64,000 nucleotides of DNA from Bordetella parapertussis. GTDB taxonomy: Bacteria; Pseudomonadota; Gammaproteobacteria; Burkholderiales; Burkholderiaceae_B. The notes beneath the pieces are model-generated. The model worked only from the letters and a program-made list of their open reading frames with translations. It made no database searches and was not told the DNA's origin. Below are positions 42,164 to 51,070 of this stretch, in pieces. Numbering within the stretch: the stretch's first letter is position 1; each line of letters begins with the position of its first letter. The position numbers were made by a program, and so were the translations under genes. The stretch is from NCBI GenBank assembly GCA_945897365.1, contig CAMDFD010000002.1, positions 214,678-278,677 on the forward strand, written 5' to 3'.

Positions 42164-43846
42164 TTAAACCGCTCTGACTTTCACATATGCACCTGGCGCA
42201 TCTTCAAGCACCTTGAAACCTTTTCCGCCTAAAGACTTAGGGGCACGGATGCGCTTACCACTGTACTGACCAAGCCAGTGGGTCCACGTCGGCCACCAAC
42301 TTCCAGGTTGTTCGAGTGCCTGTTGATCCCATTTTTCAGGATTGTTGTGATCCGCCTTGGCTCCGCTTATCCAAAAACTACGCTTATTTTTTGCGGGCGG
42401 ATTAATCACACCAGCAATATGTCCCGAAGCACCGAGCACAAACGTGTTGTCACCACCGAACAAGGAAAGCGTCGAAAACGCAGAACGCCAAGGCACGATG
42501 TGATCATCGCGAGACGCATAAATAAATGCGGGAATCTTGACTTTGCGCATATCGATCGGTGCTCCACAGCAAATCAGTGCATTGGGCTGAGAGAGCTTAT
42601 TTTCAAGATAGGTATTGCGGAAATACCAAGTGAAAAACGGACCGGGTAAATTTGTCCCATCGCTGTTCCAGAAAAGTAAATCAAAGGCGACCGGTGTTTG
42701 GCCTTTTAAATAATTTGAGACGACATAATTCCACACCAACTCATTGGGGCGCAGGAAAGAGAATGTGGAACCCAGCTCTCGCGCGGACATGAAGCCGCCT
42801 TGACCGATCTGCTGCTCGCGCATACGCGCATGTTGCTCGTCAACAAACACACCCATCGTGCCAGTGTCGTGAAAATCGATCATGGCCGTCAACATTGTGA
42901 CCGCAGACACAGGTTCGTCACCACGCGCGGCCGCAACAGCGAGTGCGGTGGCCAGCATTGTGCCGCCAACACAAAAACCAAGCGCATTGATTTGTTTCTG
43001 TTTAGAGATGGCTTGAGTGACTTCGATCGCCTTGAGCACGCCGTGCTCAAGATAATCATCCCAAGTGGCCTTTTCCATACCATCGGCCTCTTCGACCAAA
43101 GGATTACGCCATGACATCAGAAATACCGAGAAACCCTCCCCCACAAGATACCGAACGAAGGAATTTTCTGGCTGTAGATCGAGAATATAAAATTTATTAA
43201 TACACGGCGGTATCAACAAAATAGGTTTTTGAAAGACCGAAGCCGTTGCAGGCGCGTATTGAATCAATTGAAAGAAAGGGTTTTCAAATACCACGGCGCC
43301 CGCGGTGGTCGCAACATTCACACCAATCTGGAATTTAGATTCGTCAGATTGAGTGATACGACCTTTTTGCAAATCAGACAATAGGTTTTGCATCCCCGCC
43401 ATCAGGGTCTCGCCCCCCGACTCAACAAGCGCGACTTGCGCCTCGGGATTCGTCACCAGAAAATTAGCGGGAGACAACGCATCAAGCCATTGACTGATTG
43501 AAAACTCTAACCGGTTTTTAACCTCCGGCGCTGCGGCAGAAGCCGACACCATGCGGCTCATCACATCGGCCGAAAGCAAATACAAATGCGCCATCAGCAA
43601 ATGCGGTGGACTTCCCTCCCAAGCAGGTGCCGCAAAACGTCGGTCCTTAAGAGGCGTCAAATGACCATCGGCGGCATCGCTGGCAATGCGTTGCCACCCT
43701 TCGAGAAAATCATGTTGAATCTTGACGAGATCCTCGGGCGAAATACCGGCTGGTGGAGCCCAACCATCAGGGAAAGGGAAATTCAAATCATGACCTTTAT
43801 AAGCACGCAGCGGTTCAATCGTGCGCTGCAATGCAAATATTGTCAA
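42164..43846 (-). CDS. phaC: Class I poly(R)-hydroxyalkanoic acid synthase
   Basis: The 560-residue protein has the PhaC N-terminal domain and the alpha/beta-hydrolase core with the lipase-like box G-F-C-V-G-G (Cys292), Asp in R-D-D-H-I-V-P-W and His in A-S-G-H-I-A-G-V. Cys-Asp-His polymerise 3-hydroxyacyl-CoA on the granule. The length is near that of class I enzymes. No ATG precedes the conserved start: the best start is TTG at 43846, directly after the pgeF TGA and in the same frame. There is no good ribosome site, so reinitiation after pgeF, or a start at the later TTG 43831, is possible. Confidence 0.93.
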   Translation of the reverse strand: MTIFALQRTIEPLRAYKGHDLNFPFPDGWAPPAGISPEDLVKIQHDFLEGWQRIASDAADGHLTPLKDRRFAAPAWEGSPPHLLMAHLYLLSADVMSRMVSASAAAPEVKNRLEFSISQWLDALSPANFLVTNPEAQVALVESGGETLMAGMQNLLSDLQKGRITQSDESKFQIGVNVATTAGAVVFENPFFQLIQYAPATASVFQKPILLIPPCINKFYILDLQPENSFVRYLVGEGFSVFLMSWRNPLVEEADGMEKATWDDYLEHGVLKAIEVTQAISKQKQINALGFCVGGTMLATALAVAAARGDEPVSAVTMLTAMIDFHDTGTMGVFVDEQHARMREQQIGQGGFMSARELGSTFSFLRPNELVWNYVVSNYLKGQTPVAFDLLFWNSDGTNLPGPFFTWYFRNTYLENKLSQPNALICCGAPIDMRKVKIPAFIYASRDDHIVPWRSAFSTLSLFGGDNTFVLGASGHIAGVINPPAKNKRSFWISGAKADHNNPEKWDQQALEQPGSWWPTWTHWLGQYSGKRIRAPKSLGGKGFKVLEDAPGAYVKVRAV

Positions 43847-44638
43847 TCAGGGGAAACGGGCGCAAGACAACCAGGCTAACGTTGCCATCCTTCCCGTTTG
43901 ACGATCTCTGCGATAAGAAAAGAATTGCTTAGGATTTGTAGCGGTGCACTGCTGACTGAGTTCGACCTCCATCACCCCCATTTTTTCGAGACGATACTGT
44001 GCGAGTCCCGCCAAATCAAGCCGCCAGCGCTCTGGTACAGTTGGATCAGGGAAACATAGCTGAGGTTGAGCCGCAAGCTCTGCTGCAAACGCCTCGCATA
44101 CGTCTGCCCCCACTTGAAATGACGCCGCACCGATGCCAGGCCCAATCCAAGCACGCCACCCAGTCGCCAAGGGTTGTTTATGACGCATCAGAATCAGGGT
44201 TTGCTCCAGAACACCTGCGGCCAGCCCTTTCCAGCCCGCATGTGCCGCGCCCAAGACAGTCCCACTCCGGTCAGACAACACGACAGATAAACAATCCGCG
44301 GTCAGCACTGCCAGCACACGATCTGAGCAGATTGTGACCGAGGCATCCGCCTCTGGTGGTTCAGACTCAAGGCTGAATGTTTCAACATGATCCGCGTCAA
44401 CGACCCGAACACCATGCACCTGTTTGAGCCAGGCAGGTTGGCCAGGCACGAAACTGCCAAGTAAGCGTCGATTTACCAAAACAGTTTGCGGCACATCACC
44501 AGCGCCTAGACCGAGATTGAACGTGTCATAAGGTGCCACCCCCACCCCGCCGATTCGAGTAGTGCAAAACGCTTGAACGCCTGACCAAGCTTTTTGGGGT
44601 CGCACAACAGGAAAAGGGAATTGGCCGTTTATTTCCAT
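43847..44638 (-). CDS. pgeF: Peptidoglycan editing factor / laccase-domain protein
   Basis: From the ATG at 44638 the protein has 263 residues. It has the YfiH family pattern: 'TTRIGGVGVAPYDTFNLGLGAGD', 'LKQVHGVRVV', 'VLTADCLSVVLSD', 'GAAHAGWKGLAAGVLE' and the usual end 'QTGRMATLAWLS'. PgeF removes wrongly incorporated L-Ser or Gly residues from peptidoglycan precursors; other members act on phenols or adenosine. It overlaps the rluD 3' end. The ATG at 44659 is a possible longer start. Confidence 0.92.
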   Translation of the reverse strand: MEINGQFPFPVVRPQKAWSGVQAFCTTRIGGVGVAPYDTFNLGLGAGDVPQTVLVNRRLLGSFVPGQPAWLKQVHGVRVVDADHVETFSLESEPPEADASVTICSDRVLAVLTADCLSVVLSDRSGTVLGAAHAGWKGLAAGVLEQTLILMRHKQPLATGWRAWIGPGIGAASFQVGADVCEAFAAELAAQPQLCFPDPTVPERWRLDLAGLAQYRLEKMGVMEVELSQQCTATNPKQFFSYRRDRQTGRMATLAWLSCARFP

Positions 44639-45588
44639 AGAATATTTTCTTGAACGCATAAAAGATCTCGCGCAGGCGAAGCGGTAAAGCTCACCTCTTG
44701 TCCTTCATGGCCTGGGTCTTCAAACCGAATCTGGTAAGCGTGAAGCATTTGACGATTGGCATCCCCCAATATCCGGCCGCCATACTGCGTATCACCCAGC
44801 AAGGGGTGACCCAGACTGGCCAAATGGACACGAATCTGATGCGTCCGTCCCGTTTCCAAACGACAACGCACCTGAGAAATATTGGAGCCGTGATATTCAC
44901 CCACACGCATCAGTTCATAATGGGTCACCGCGGCCTTGGGCGCGCTCGGGCGTTCTACCGCCATTCTGACCGGCACTCTTGGATCGCGACCAATCGGACG
45001 GTCTACCGTCCCTGTGCCAAGCATGCGCCCGTGCGCCAAGGCCAAATACTCTCGTCCCATGGACCGTGCCTGTAACTGTCTCACGAGGTGCGTTTGCGCA
45101 ACTTCGTTTCGAGCCACCACCAGTAAACCAGAGGTGTCCTTGTCGAGCCGATGCACAATCCCCGCTCTGGCCACTTGCGCCAACTCAGGATAGCGGTGCA
45201 ACAAGCCGTTCAAAAGCGTCCCACTCCAGTTACCCGCCCCTGGATGGGTCACCAGTCCGACCGGCTTGTTCACGACGATCCAATCAGGACTTTCGCCCAA
45301 CACCTCAAATTCAATTGGCTCAGGTTTAAACGCCCCATCCTCAGGAGAGGGCTGTTCATAAACAGTGATGACATCGTCCTCCCGAAGCGTCTGCCGCACG
45401 CGGGCAACCTGCCCGTTGACAAGCACGTGCCCAAGCTCGATCCAGGTCTGTATGCGACTGCGCGAATGTTGAGGGATGAGTTGGGCTAGGACCTTGTCCA
45501 GACGCTCAAGCGGCATCTCGTCGGTCACTAGAAAGGTCTGCGGCTCATCGTCCGACAAGACTTCTTCAGAAATAGGGTTATCAGGCAT
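44629..45588 (-). CDS. rluD: RluA-family 23S rRNA pseudouridine synthase (RluD-like)
   Basis: The 319-residue protein has an N-terminal S4 RNA-binding domain ('ERLDKVLAQLIPQHSRSRIQTWI', 'GHVLVNGQ') and the RluA catalytic motif H-R-L-D-K-D-T-S-G, then 'TGRTHQIRVHLASLGHPLLGD'. It probably makes the pseudouridines of helix 69 in 23S rRNA. The pairing with pgeF downstream and divergent bamD upstream is the standard neighbourhood for rluD in proteobacteria. Confidence 0.94.
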   Translation of the reverse strand: MPDNPISEEVLSDDEPQTFLVTDEMPLERLDKVLAQLIPQHSRSRIQTWIELGHVLVNGQVARVRQTLREDDVITVYEQPSPEDGAFKPEPIEFEVLGESPDWIVVNKPVGLVTHPGAGNWSGTLLNGLLHRYPELAQVARAGIVHRLDKDTSGLLVVARNEVAQTHLVRQLQARSMGREYLALAHGRMLGTGTVDRPIGRDPRVPVRMAVERPSAPKAAVTHYELMRVGEYHGSNISQVRCRLETGRTHQIRVHLASLGHPLLGDTQYGGRILGDANRQMLHAYQIRFEDPGHEGQEVSFTASPARDLLCVQENILWK

Positions 45589-45606
45589 TTGGACTCGTCT
45601 TATAAT
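45578..45606 (+). promoter_or_regulatory. bamD: Probable sigma-70 promoter for bamD
   Basis: TTATCA at 45578-45583 and a perfect TATAAT at 45601-45606 are separated by 17 bases and point toward bamD, whose ATG lies 36 bases after the -10. The -35 falls inside the first codons of divergent rluD. Confidence 0.6.
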
Positions 45607-45641
45607 CAGTAAAGAATGCTAACACCAAGGATCATCTCGTG

Positions 45642-46490
45642 ATGAGTCGTACCGCCATTTCTTTTCCTTCTGTCCCCCCGCTGGGTCAGCTCGCCAGCAA
45701 GATTCTATTGATGCTCGCCGCGATTGCGCTGATCGCTGGCTGCGGCACCAAAGCACCAGAATACGACCCAACGGCCAACTGGAATGCAGAAAGACTCTTT
45801 CAAGACGGCAAAACTGAAATGAATGCCGCCAACTGGCGCGTCGCAAAAGAGCGCTTCGCCGCGGTCGAGGCTCGCTTTCCGTTTGGCGTCTACGCCCAGC
45901 AGTCTCAGATCAACCTAGCCTATTGTCAATGGAAAGACAAAGAGCCCGAGCTTGCCATCGCGACTCTCAATCGGTTTCAGCAGCAATATCCCGGCAATCC
46001 CTCGATGGACTACGTTCTCTACCTCAAAGGATTGGTGAACTTCACGCCACCAAGCGCTGTTTTTGCGGGTTTGACTCGTCAAAATCCCGGTGAGCGAGAC
46101 GTCCGCGCCCTACGGCTGTCCTTTGCGGCGTTCAGCGAACTCATCCAGCAGTTTCCGGATAGCCGTTATACACCGGATGCCCGCAAACGTTTAGGCTGGC
46201 TGGTGAACACCATGGCTGATAACGAGTTGTCCATCGCACGTTTTTATTATGATCGTTACGCTTACGTAGCGGCCATCAATCGCGCTCAAAGCGTGATCAC
46301 GGACTATCAAGGTGTCCCCGCCTCGGAGGCGGCCCTCTACATCATGATGATGTCGTATGAAAAGCTTGGCATGACAGATTTGCGCAATGACTCCGAGCGC
46401 GTGTTGCTGCAAAACTTCCCTGACACCACGCTTATCACCAAAGGTTTCCCCAACAAGTACAGCGCCTGGAATCCGCTACGTCTGTTCTAA
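45642..46490 (+). CDS. bamD: Outer membrane protein assembly factor BamD
   Basis: From the ATG at 45642, after CCAAGG, the protein has 282 residues. A signal peptide ends in the lipobox L-I-A-G-C, so the mature lipoprotein is anchored through that Cys. TPR-like repeats follow (about 40-240): 'DGKTEMNAANWRVAKERFAAVEARFPFG', 'AFSELIQQFPDSRYTPDARKRL', 'YYDRYAYVAAINRAQSVITDY'. BamD is the essential lipoprotein partner of BamA in beta-barrel insertion. A GTG one codon upstream is the alternative start. It converges on the helicase gene. Confidence 0.95.
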   Translation: MSRTAISFPSVPPLGQLASKILLMLAAIALIAGCGTKAPEYDPTANWNAERLFQDGKTEMNAANWRVAKERFAAVEARFPFGVYAQQSQINLAYCQWKDKEPELAIATLNRFQQQYPGNPSMDYVLYLKGLVNFTPPSAVFAGLTRQNPGERDVRALRLSFAAFSELIQQFPDSRYTPDARKRLGWLVNTMADNELSIARFYYDRYAYVAAINRAQSVITDYQGVPASEAALYIMMMSYEKLGMTDLRNDSERVLLQNFPDTTLITKGFPNKYSAWNPLRLF

Positions 46491-46500
46491 AGACGTTCGT

Positions 46501-48486
46501 TCAAACCACAGACGCGTTGTGACGTTGATAGAAAGCGACGGCTTCTTCGACGTCACGTGTTCTCGCAAACGGCGGTAAACCCCGCCAAAGTTGCTTGCCA
46601 TACGGTTTGTCCACCAATCGGGTATCACCCACCATCAATACGCCCCAATCCGTTTCCGTACGAATGAGGCGGCCCGCGCCTTGCTTGAGCGCAATGGCTG
46701 CTTCAGGAAGCTGATATTCCATAAAAGGATTGCCGCCGCGGCTGCGGCAGGCCTTTAGGCGCGCCTCGAGCACAGGATCATCGGGTGGCGCAAAGGGTAG
46801 CTTGTCAATCGCCACCAAGGTTAAGCGATCACCCGCAACATCAATCCCTTCCCAAAAACTGGCACTGCCTACTAGGACTGCGTGATCAAGGGTTCGGAAA
46901 CGTTCCAGTAAGTCCCGGCGCGTCCCATTGCCCTGACGCATGATCGGCCAAGTCAAACCCAACTGATCGTATGCATCTGCCAAAAGTCCGGCCACCCTCT
47001 CGACGGCACGCAAGGTCGTACATAACACCAGCGCACCACCCTGGCTCGCCTGAATCAGCGGCATGAGCGTCTCGACAAAGGCAGGCAAAAACTCAGGGGA
47101 CTGAGGTGCAGGAAGTGTCCTAGGTACGAACAATAGAGCCTGATTGGCATAGTCGAACGGCGACTCCATGCGCAAGGTCTCGGCTTTTTCAAGTCCTAAG
47201 CGTGACGTAAAGTGAGAGAAGTCTCCATGCACAGAGAGGGTCGCAGAGGTAAATACCCAGGCTTGCCCACCCTGCCTGTAACGCGAAAAAGCCTCGGCCA
47301 CCGACAACGGTGCGGCATGTAAGCGAACATGATGCAAGCCTAACTCGACCCACCGCACAATCTGCTGATGATCTTCGATTGGCACGCGACTTGAACGCGT
47401 CGGTCTCCCCCATTGGGATAGACGCTCTGCGAGCTCATGGGCACTGCGGGCGGCAGCGGCCAAATCCGGGTGCTTTTCCTCAACACTGGATAAAAAGCCT
47501 GCGATCTCATCAAGCGCTGTTTGCAATACCTCGCGTGCCGCATCAAAACCCTCGGGCGTTGGAAACGCCTCGAATGTCACACGGCGCGATGGTAGCTTTT
47601 CGAGAGCGGCGCAACTTAGCCTGAGTTCCTTGGTCGCGTGCTCGATACGACGCGCCTGCTCAGACCAATTGGTGAGCTCACGCGCGTGCGCCAAACCTAC
47701 GATTTCGAGCAATTTAGCTAGATCCAGTAACTGATGCGTGGAGACACTTGTCCCAAGAAAGCGCGTTGCGGTATCGGGTAGCTGATGCGCCTCATCAAAA
47801 ATGACCGTATCTGCTGCGGGTAACAAATCCGTAATGCCCTCATCACGCAACATCAAGTCCGCCATGAAAAGAGCGTGATTGATGACGACAACATCGGCTT
47901 CTTGAGCTTGACGACGAGCCTTTAATACAAAACAGTCCCGTACGTTGGGGCAGTCCTGACCGAGACAATTTTCGCGCGTGGAGGTGACGCGCTGCCAGAT
48001 CTCGGCGTCTTCGGGAACGGACGGCAGATCAGAGCGATCACCGGTATTGCTTTGCTGAGAAAATGTTTGAATATGTCGTAACTGTTGGACCTCCGCCCGC
48101 GAATGCAGCGCTCGATCCTCGCCTTGTAAGCGCTCAAGGTGGTAGTGACAAACATAATTGCCGCGTCCTTTTAACAAGGCGATCGATGCCGGCAGGCTCA
48201 AGGCCTCTCGCACTCTGGGCAAGTCGCGTGAGAAAAGCTGATCTTGGAGCGTGCGGGTCCCTGTCGAGACTAACACCTTTCCGCCCCCAAGCAATGCGGG
48301 GACTAAATACGCCCAGGTCTTACCTGTACCGGTACCGGCCTCAGCAACTAAGGTTGAGCGTTCGGCAATTGTGCGCTCGACGGCTTGTGCCAGCTCGATC
48401 TGAGACGGCCGAACACGAAAGCCCGGGGACATCGCGGCCAGGGGACCATCAAGGGAGAAAAGCTCGGAAATCGTAGGTTCGTGCAT
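46501..48486 (-). CDS. DinG/YoaA-family ATP-dependent DNA helicase
   Basis: From the ATG at 48486 the protein has 661 residues. It has an XPD-like helicase core: Walker A in A-G-T-G-T-G-K-T, D-E-A-H, four cysteines between motifs Ia and II that should bind a [4Fe-4S] cluster (N-Y-V-C, E-N-C, Q-D-C, R-D-C), and the C-terminal 'QGAGRLIRTETDWGVLMVGDTRL'. It is a 5'-3' helicase for damaged forks or R-loops, closer to YoaA than to long DinG because no nuclease domain is seen. The longer frame to 48573 overlaps the tex leader and is rejected. It is divergent from tex. Confidence 0.92.
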   Translation of the reverse strand: MHEPTISELFSLDGPLAAMSPGFRVRPSQIELAQAVERTIAERSTLVAEAGTGTGKTWAYLVPALLGGGKVLVSTGTRTLQDQLFSRDLPRVREALSLPASIALLKGRGNYVCHYHLERLQGEDRALHSRAEVQQLRHIQTFSQQSNTGDRSDLPSVPEDAEIWQRVTSTRENCLGQDCPNVRDCFVLKARRQAQEADVVVINHALFMADLMLRDEGITDLLPAADTVIFDEAHQLPDTATRFLGTSVSTHQLLDLAKLLEIVGLAHARELTNWSEQARRIEHATKELRLSCAALEKLPSRRVTFEAFPTPEGFDAAREVLQTALDEIAGFLSSVEEKHPDLAAAARSAHELAERLSQWGRPTRSSRVPIEDHQQIVRWVELGLHHVRLHAAPLSVAEAFSRYRQGGQAWVFTSATLSVHGDFSHFTSRLGLEKAETLRMESPFDYANQALLFVPRTLPAPQSPEFLPAFVETLMPLIQASQGGALVLCTTLRAVERVAGLLADAYDQLGLTWPIMRQGNGTRRDLLERFRTLDHAVLVGSASFWEGIDVAGDRLTLVAIDKLPFAPPDDPVLEARLKACRSRGGNPFMEYQLPEAAIALKQGAGRLIRTETDWGVLMVGDTRLVDKPYGKQLWRGLPPFARTRDVEEAVAFYQRHNASVV

Positions 48487-48592
48487 AGAGGACACCAAAG
48501 GGCAAGCCGGATCATACCCCGTTGAAACGGAGGTCATTCCTGTCTTGTGGCAAAATCGTCCGTTTGCCGCCATCTATAAAGTTCTGGAAACA

Positions 48593-51010
48593 ATGAGCGA
48601 TTCAAGTACAACACCGTCCCCCACCTTTGCCGCGCCTGTCACAGCCGCACAAGCCGAGCTGCGCATCACCGCCCAACTGGCCCAAGAATTAGGGATCAGG
48701 CCCCAGCAGGTCACAGCCGTCATCGAGTTGCTCAAAGATGGCGCAACAGTTCCTTTCATCGCACGTTACCGCAAAGAAGCCACAGGGGGACTCGACGATA
48801 CCGTGCTGCGCAACCTAGACACACGGTTACTTTACCTACGCGATCTAGAGGAGCGTCGGGCAGCGATTTTGGCGTCGATCGCTGAGCAGCAAAAACTCAC
48901 CCCCGAACTTGAGAAATCCATCCAACAAGCCGACACTAAACAGCGGCTCGAAGATTTGTACACCCCTTTCAAGGTCAAGCGTCGAACCCGCGCGCAGATT
49001 GCCCGCGAGGCCGGACTGGAACCCCTCGCCGATGCCATTCTTGCTGACCTAAGCTGCGACCCGATTACGCTTGCCGCACAATATTTAAATCCGGCTGCAA
49101 ATATCACAGAAGCTAAGGGTGCAATGGATGGGGCACGCGACATCCTTGCAGAGCGTTATGCTGAAAATGCGGATTTGCTTGCAGACATGCGTACTCACCT
49201 GTGGTCTCAGGGCTACCTCTATTCCAAGGTCTCAGAAGGAAAAGAAGCCGAGGGCGCGAATTTCCGCGACTGGTTCGAATTTTGTGAGCCCTTACGCACA
49301 CTCCCCTCACATCGTGTGCTCGCCATGCTCCGTGGGCGCCAACAAGGGATCCTTGAGTTACGGATCGGCCTTGAGGCGAGCCAAGACATATTGGTCCCGC
49401 ACCCTTGTGTCGAACGCGTTGCTCAATTCCTGAAGCTGGGCCGCGATCTGTTTGATGCGACACCCTCGCCTCGTGCAAAATGGCTGGCAGATGTCGCGCG
49501 TTGGACCTGGCGGGTCAAATTGTTGACGATGTTCGAGACAGAGATGATGACCCGACTGCGCGAAAGCGCCGAGACCGAAGCCATTCGTGTGTTTGCCGCC
49601 AACCTCAAAGATCTCTTGCTTGCAGCACCCGCAGGACCTAAAGCGGTGCTAGGCCTTGACCCGGGTATTCGAACCGGCGTGAAGGTTGCCGCGATCGATC
49701 ACACCGGTAAACTGGTTGAGACGGCAACAGTCTACCCGTTTGAACCACGGCGTGACCGCGCAGGATCCCTGACAACACTAGCTGCGATTGCACGCCGCCA
49801 TCACATTGAGTTGGTTGCGATCGGCAACGGTACGGCCTCGCGTGAAACAGAAAAACTGGTAGCGGATCTCATGTCCGAACAACCTGACCTCAAACTCACG
49901 CGAGTTGTCGTGTCTGAGGCAGGTGCTTCGGTCTATTCCGCTTCTGAGCTGGCCGCGCTTGAGTTTCCAGACCTCGACGTGAGTCTGCGCGGTGCAGCCT
50001 CGATCGCTCGGCGTCTGCAAGATCCTCTGGCCGAACTCGTCAAAATCGAACCCAAAGCCATTGGCGTTGGTCAATATCAACACGACCTCAACCAGCGCGA
50101 ACTAGCACGCTCGCTAGATGCCGTGGTCGAGGACTGCGTCAACGCCGTGGGTGTCGATGTCAATACTGCGTCGGCCGCTCTGCTCACACGCGTTTCTGGT
50201 CTGAACAGTACGCTGGCTAAAAACATTGTGGCGTACCGTGATGAAAAAGGTGCTTTTTCAAACCGAGTCGCACTCAAAGAAGTTTCGCGCTTCGGGGAAA
50301 AAGCCTTTGAACAAGCCGCAGGCTTTCTGCGCATTCTCAATGGCAATAACCCCCTCGACGCTTCGTCGGTTCACCCAGAAGCTTATCCTGTGGTGGAGCG
50401 TATTTTGAAAAAAATCGCGGCAGATATGAAAGAGGTGATCGGCAATCGCGAAAAACTCAAAGGCCTCTCCCCTGCTGAATTTACAGACGACCGCTTTGGC
50501 GTGCCAACCGTGCGGGATATTTTGCTCGAACTCGAAAAGCCTGGACGCGATCCTCGCCCTGAGTTCAAGACTGCGACCTTTAAAGAAGGTGTCGAAACAC
50601 TCAACGATCTCTTACCTGGCATGATTCTCGAAGGCGTTGTCACCAACGTTGCCAACTTTGGCGCTTTTGTCGATATCGGCGTGCATCAAGATGGTCTGGT
50701 GCATATCTCTGCACTGGCTGAAAAATTCGTCTCTGATCCGCGCGATGTTGTACGCGTCGGACAAACTGTCAAAGTACGTGTTCAAGAGGTTGACGTCCCA
50801 CGCAAACGTATTGCGCTCACCATGCGTTTAAATGACGAGGCACCGCCTGCTCGCTCACTGGAGACAGCTGCAAGCAGTAGTGGCCAAGCCTCTGGGAAAA
50901 ATCGCTCGGGTAGTTCTGGGAGCCTGGGAGGCGCCAAGCCAAACCGTGGCAATACTCCCGAACCCACTGGGGGCGCCATGGCAGCCGCCTTCGCAAAACT
51001 TAAACGCTAA
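48593..51010 (+). CDS. tex: Tex-family RNA-binding transcriptional accessory protein
   Basis: From the ATG at 48593 the protein has 805 residues. It has the Tex N-terminal helical domain ('VTAVIELLKDGATVPFIARYRKEATGGLDD'), the YqgF-like RNase H fold ('AVLGLDPGIRTGVKVAAID'), helix-hairpin-helix segments ('GVDVNTASAALLTRVSGL') and a C-terminal S1 domain ('LEGVVTNVANFGAFVDIGVHQDGLVHIS'). A low-complexity Ser/Gly tail follows. Tex binds nucleic acids and affects transcription of toxin genes in Bordetella. GGAA precedes the start; the earlier ATG at 48545 gives a non-family lead. Confidence 0.95.
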   Translation: MSDSSTTPSPTFAAPVTAAQAELRITAQLAQELGIRPQQVTAVIELLKDGATVPFIARYRKEATGGLDDTVLRNLDTRLLYLRDLEERRAAILASIAEQQKLTPELEKSIQQADTKQRLEDLYTPFKVKRRTRAQIAREAGLEPLADAILADLSCDPITLAAQYLNPAANITEAKGAMDGARDILAERYAENADLLADMRTHLWSQGYLYSKVSEGKEAEGANFRDWFEFCEPLRTLPSHRVLAMLRGRQQGILELRIGLEASQDILVPHPCVERVAQFLKLGRDLFDATPSPRAKWLADVARWTWRVKLLTMFETEMMTRLRESAETEAIRVFAANLKDLLLAAPAGPKAVLGLDPGIRTGVKVAAIDHTGKLVETATVYPFEPRRDRAGSLTTLAAIARRHHIELVAIGNGTASRETEKLVADLMSEQPDLKLTRVVVSEAGASVYSASELAALEFPDLDVSLRGAASIARRLQDPLAELVKIEPKAIGVGQYQHDLNQRELARSLDAVVEDCVNAVGVDVNTASAALLTRVSGLNSTLAKNIVAYRDEKGAFSNRVALKEVSRFGEKAFEQAAGFLRILNGNNPLDASSVHPEAYPVVERILKKIAADMKEVIGNREKLKGLSPAEFTDDRFGVPTVRDILLELEKPGRDPRPEFKTATFKEGVETLNDLLPGMILEGVVTNVANFGAFVDIGVHQDGLVHISALAEKFVSDPRDVVRVGQTVKVRVQEVDVPRKRIALTMRLNDEAPPARSLETAASSSGQASGKNRSGSSGSLGGAKPNRGNTPEPTGGAMAAAFAKLKR

Positions 51011-51070
51011 GGCGCGACTCAAACGCTCGAGCCACTCAAGCACTCATACACTGAAGCGCAAAACCGGCGT

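Noticed and set aside
48487..48573. N-terminal extension of the DinG-like helicase
   Set aside because: The extra 29 residues overlap the divergent tex leader and precede the conserved M-H-E-P start.
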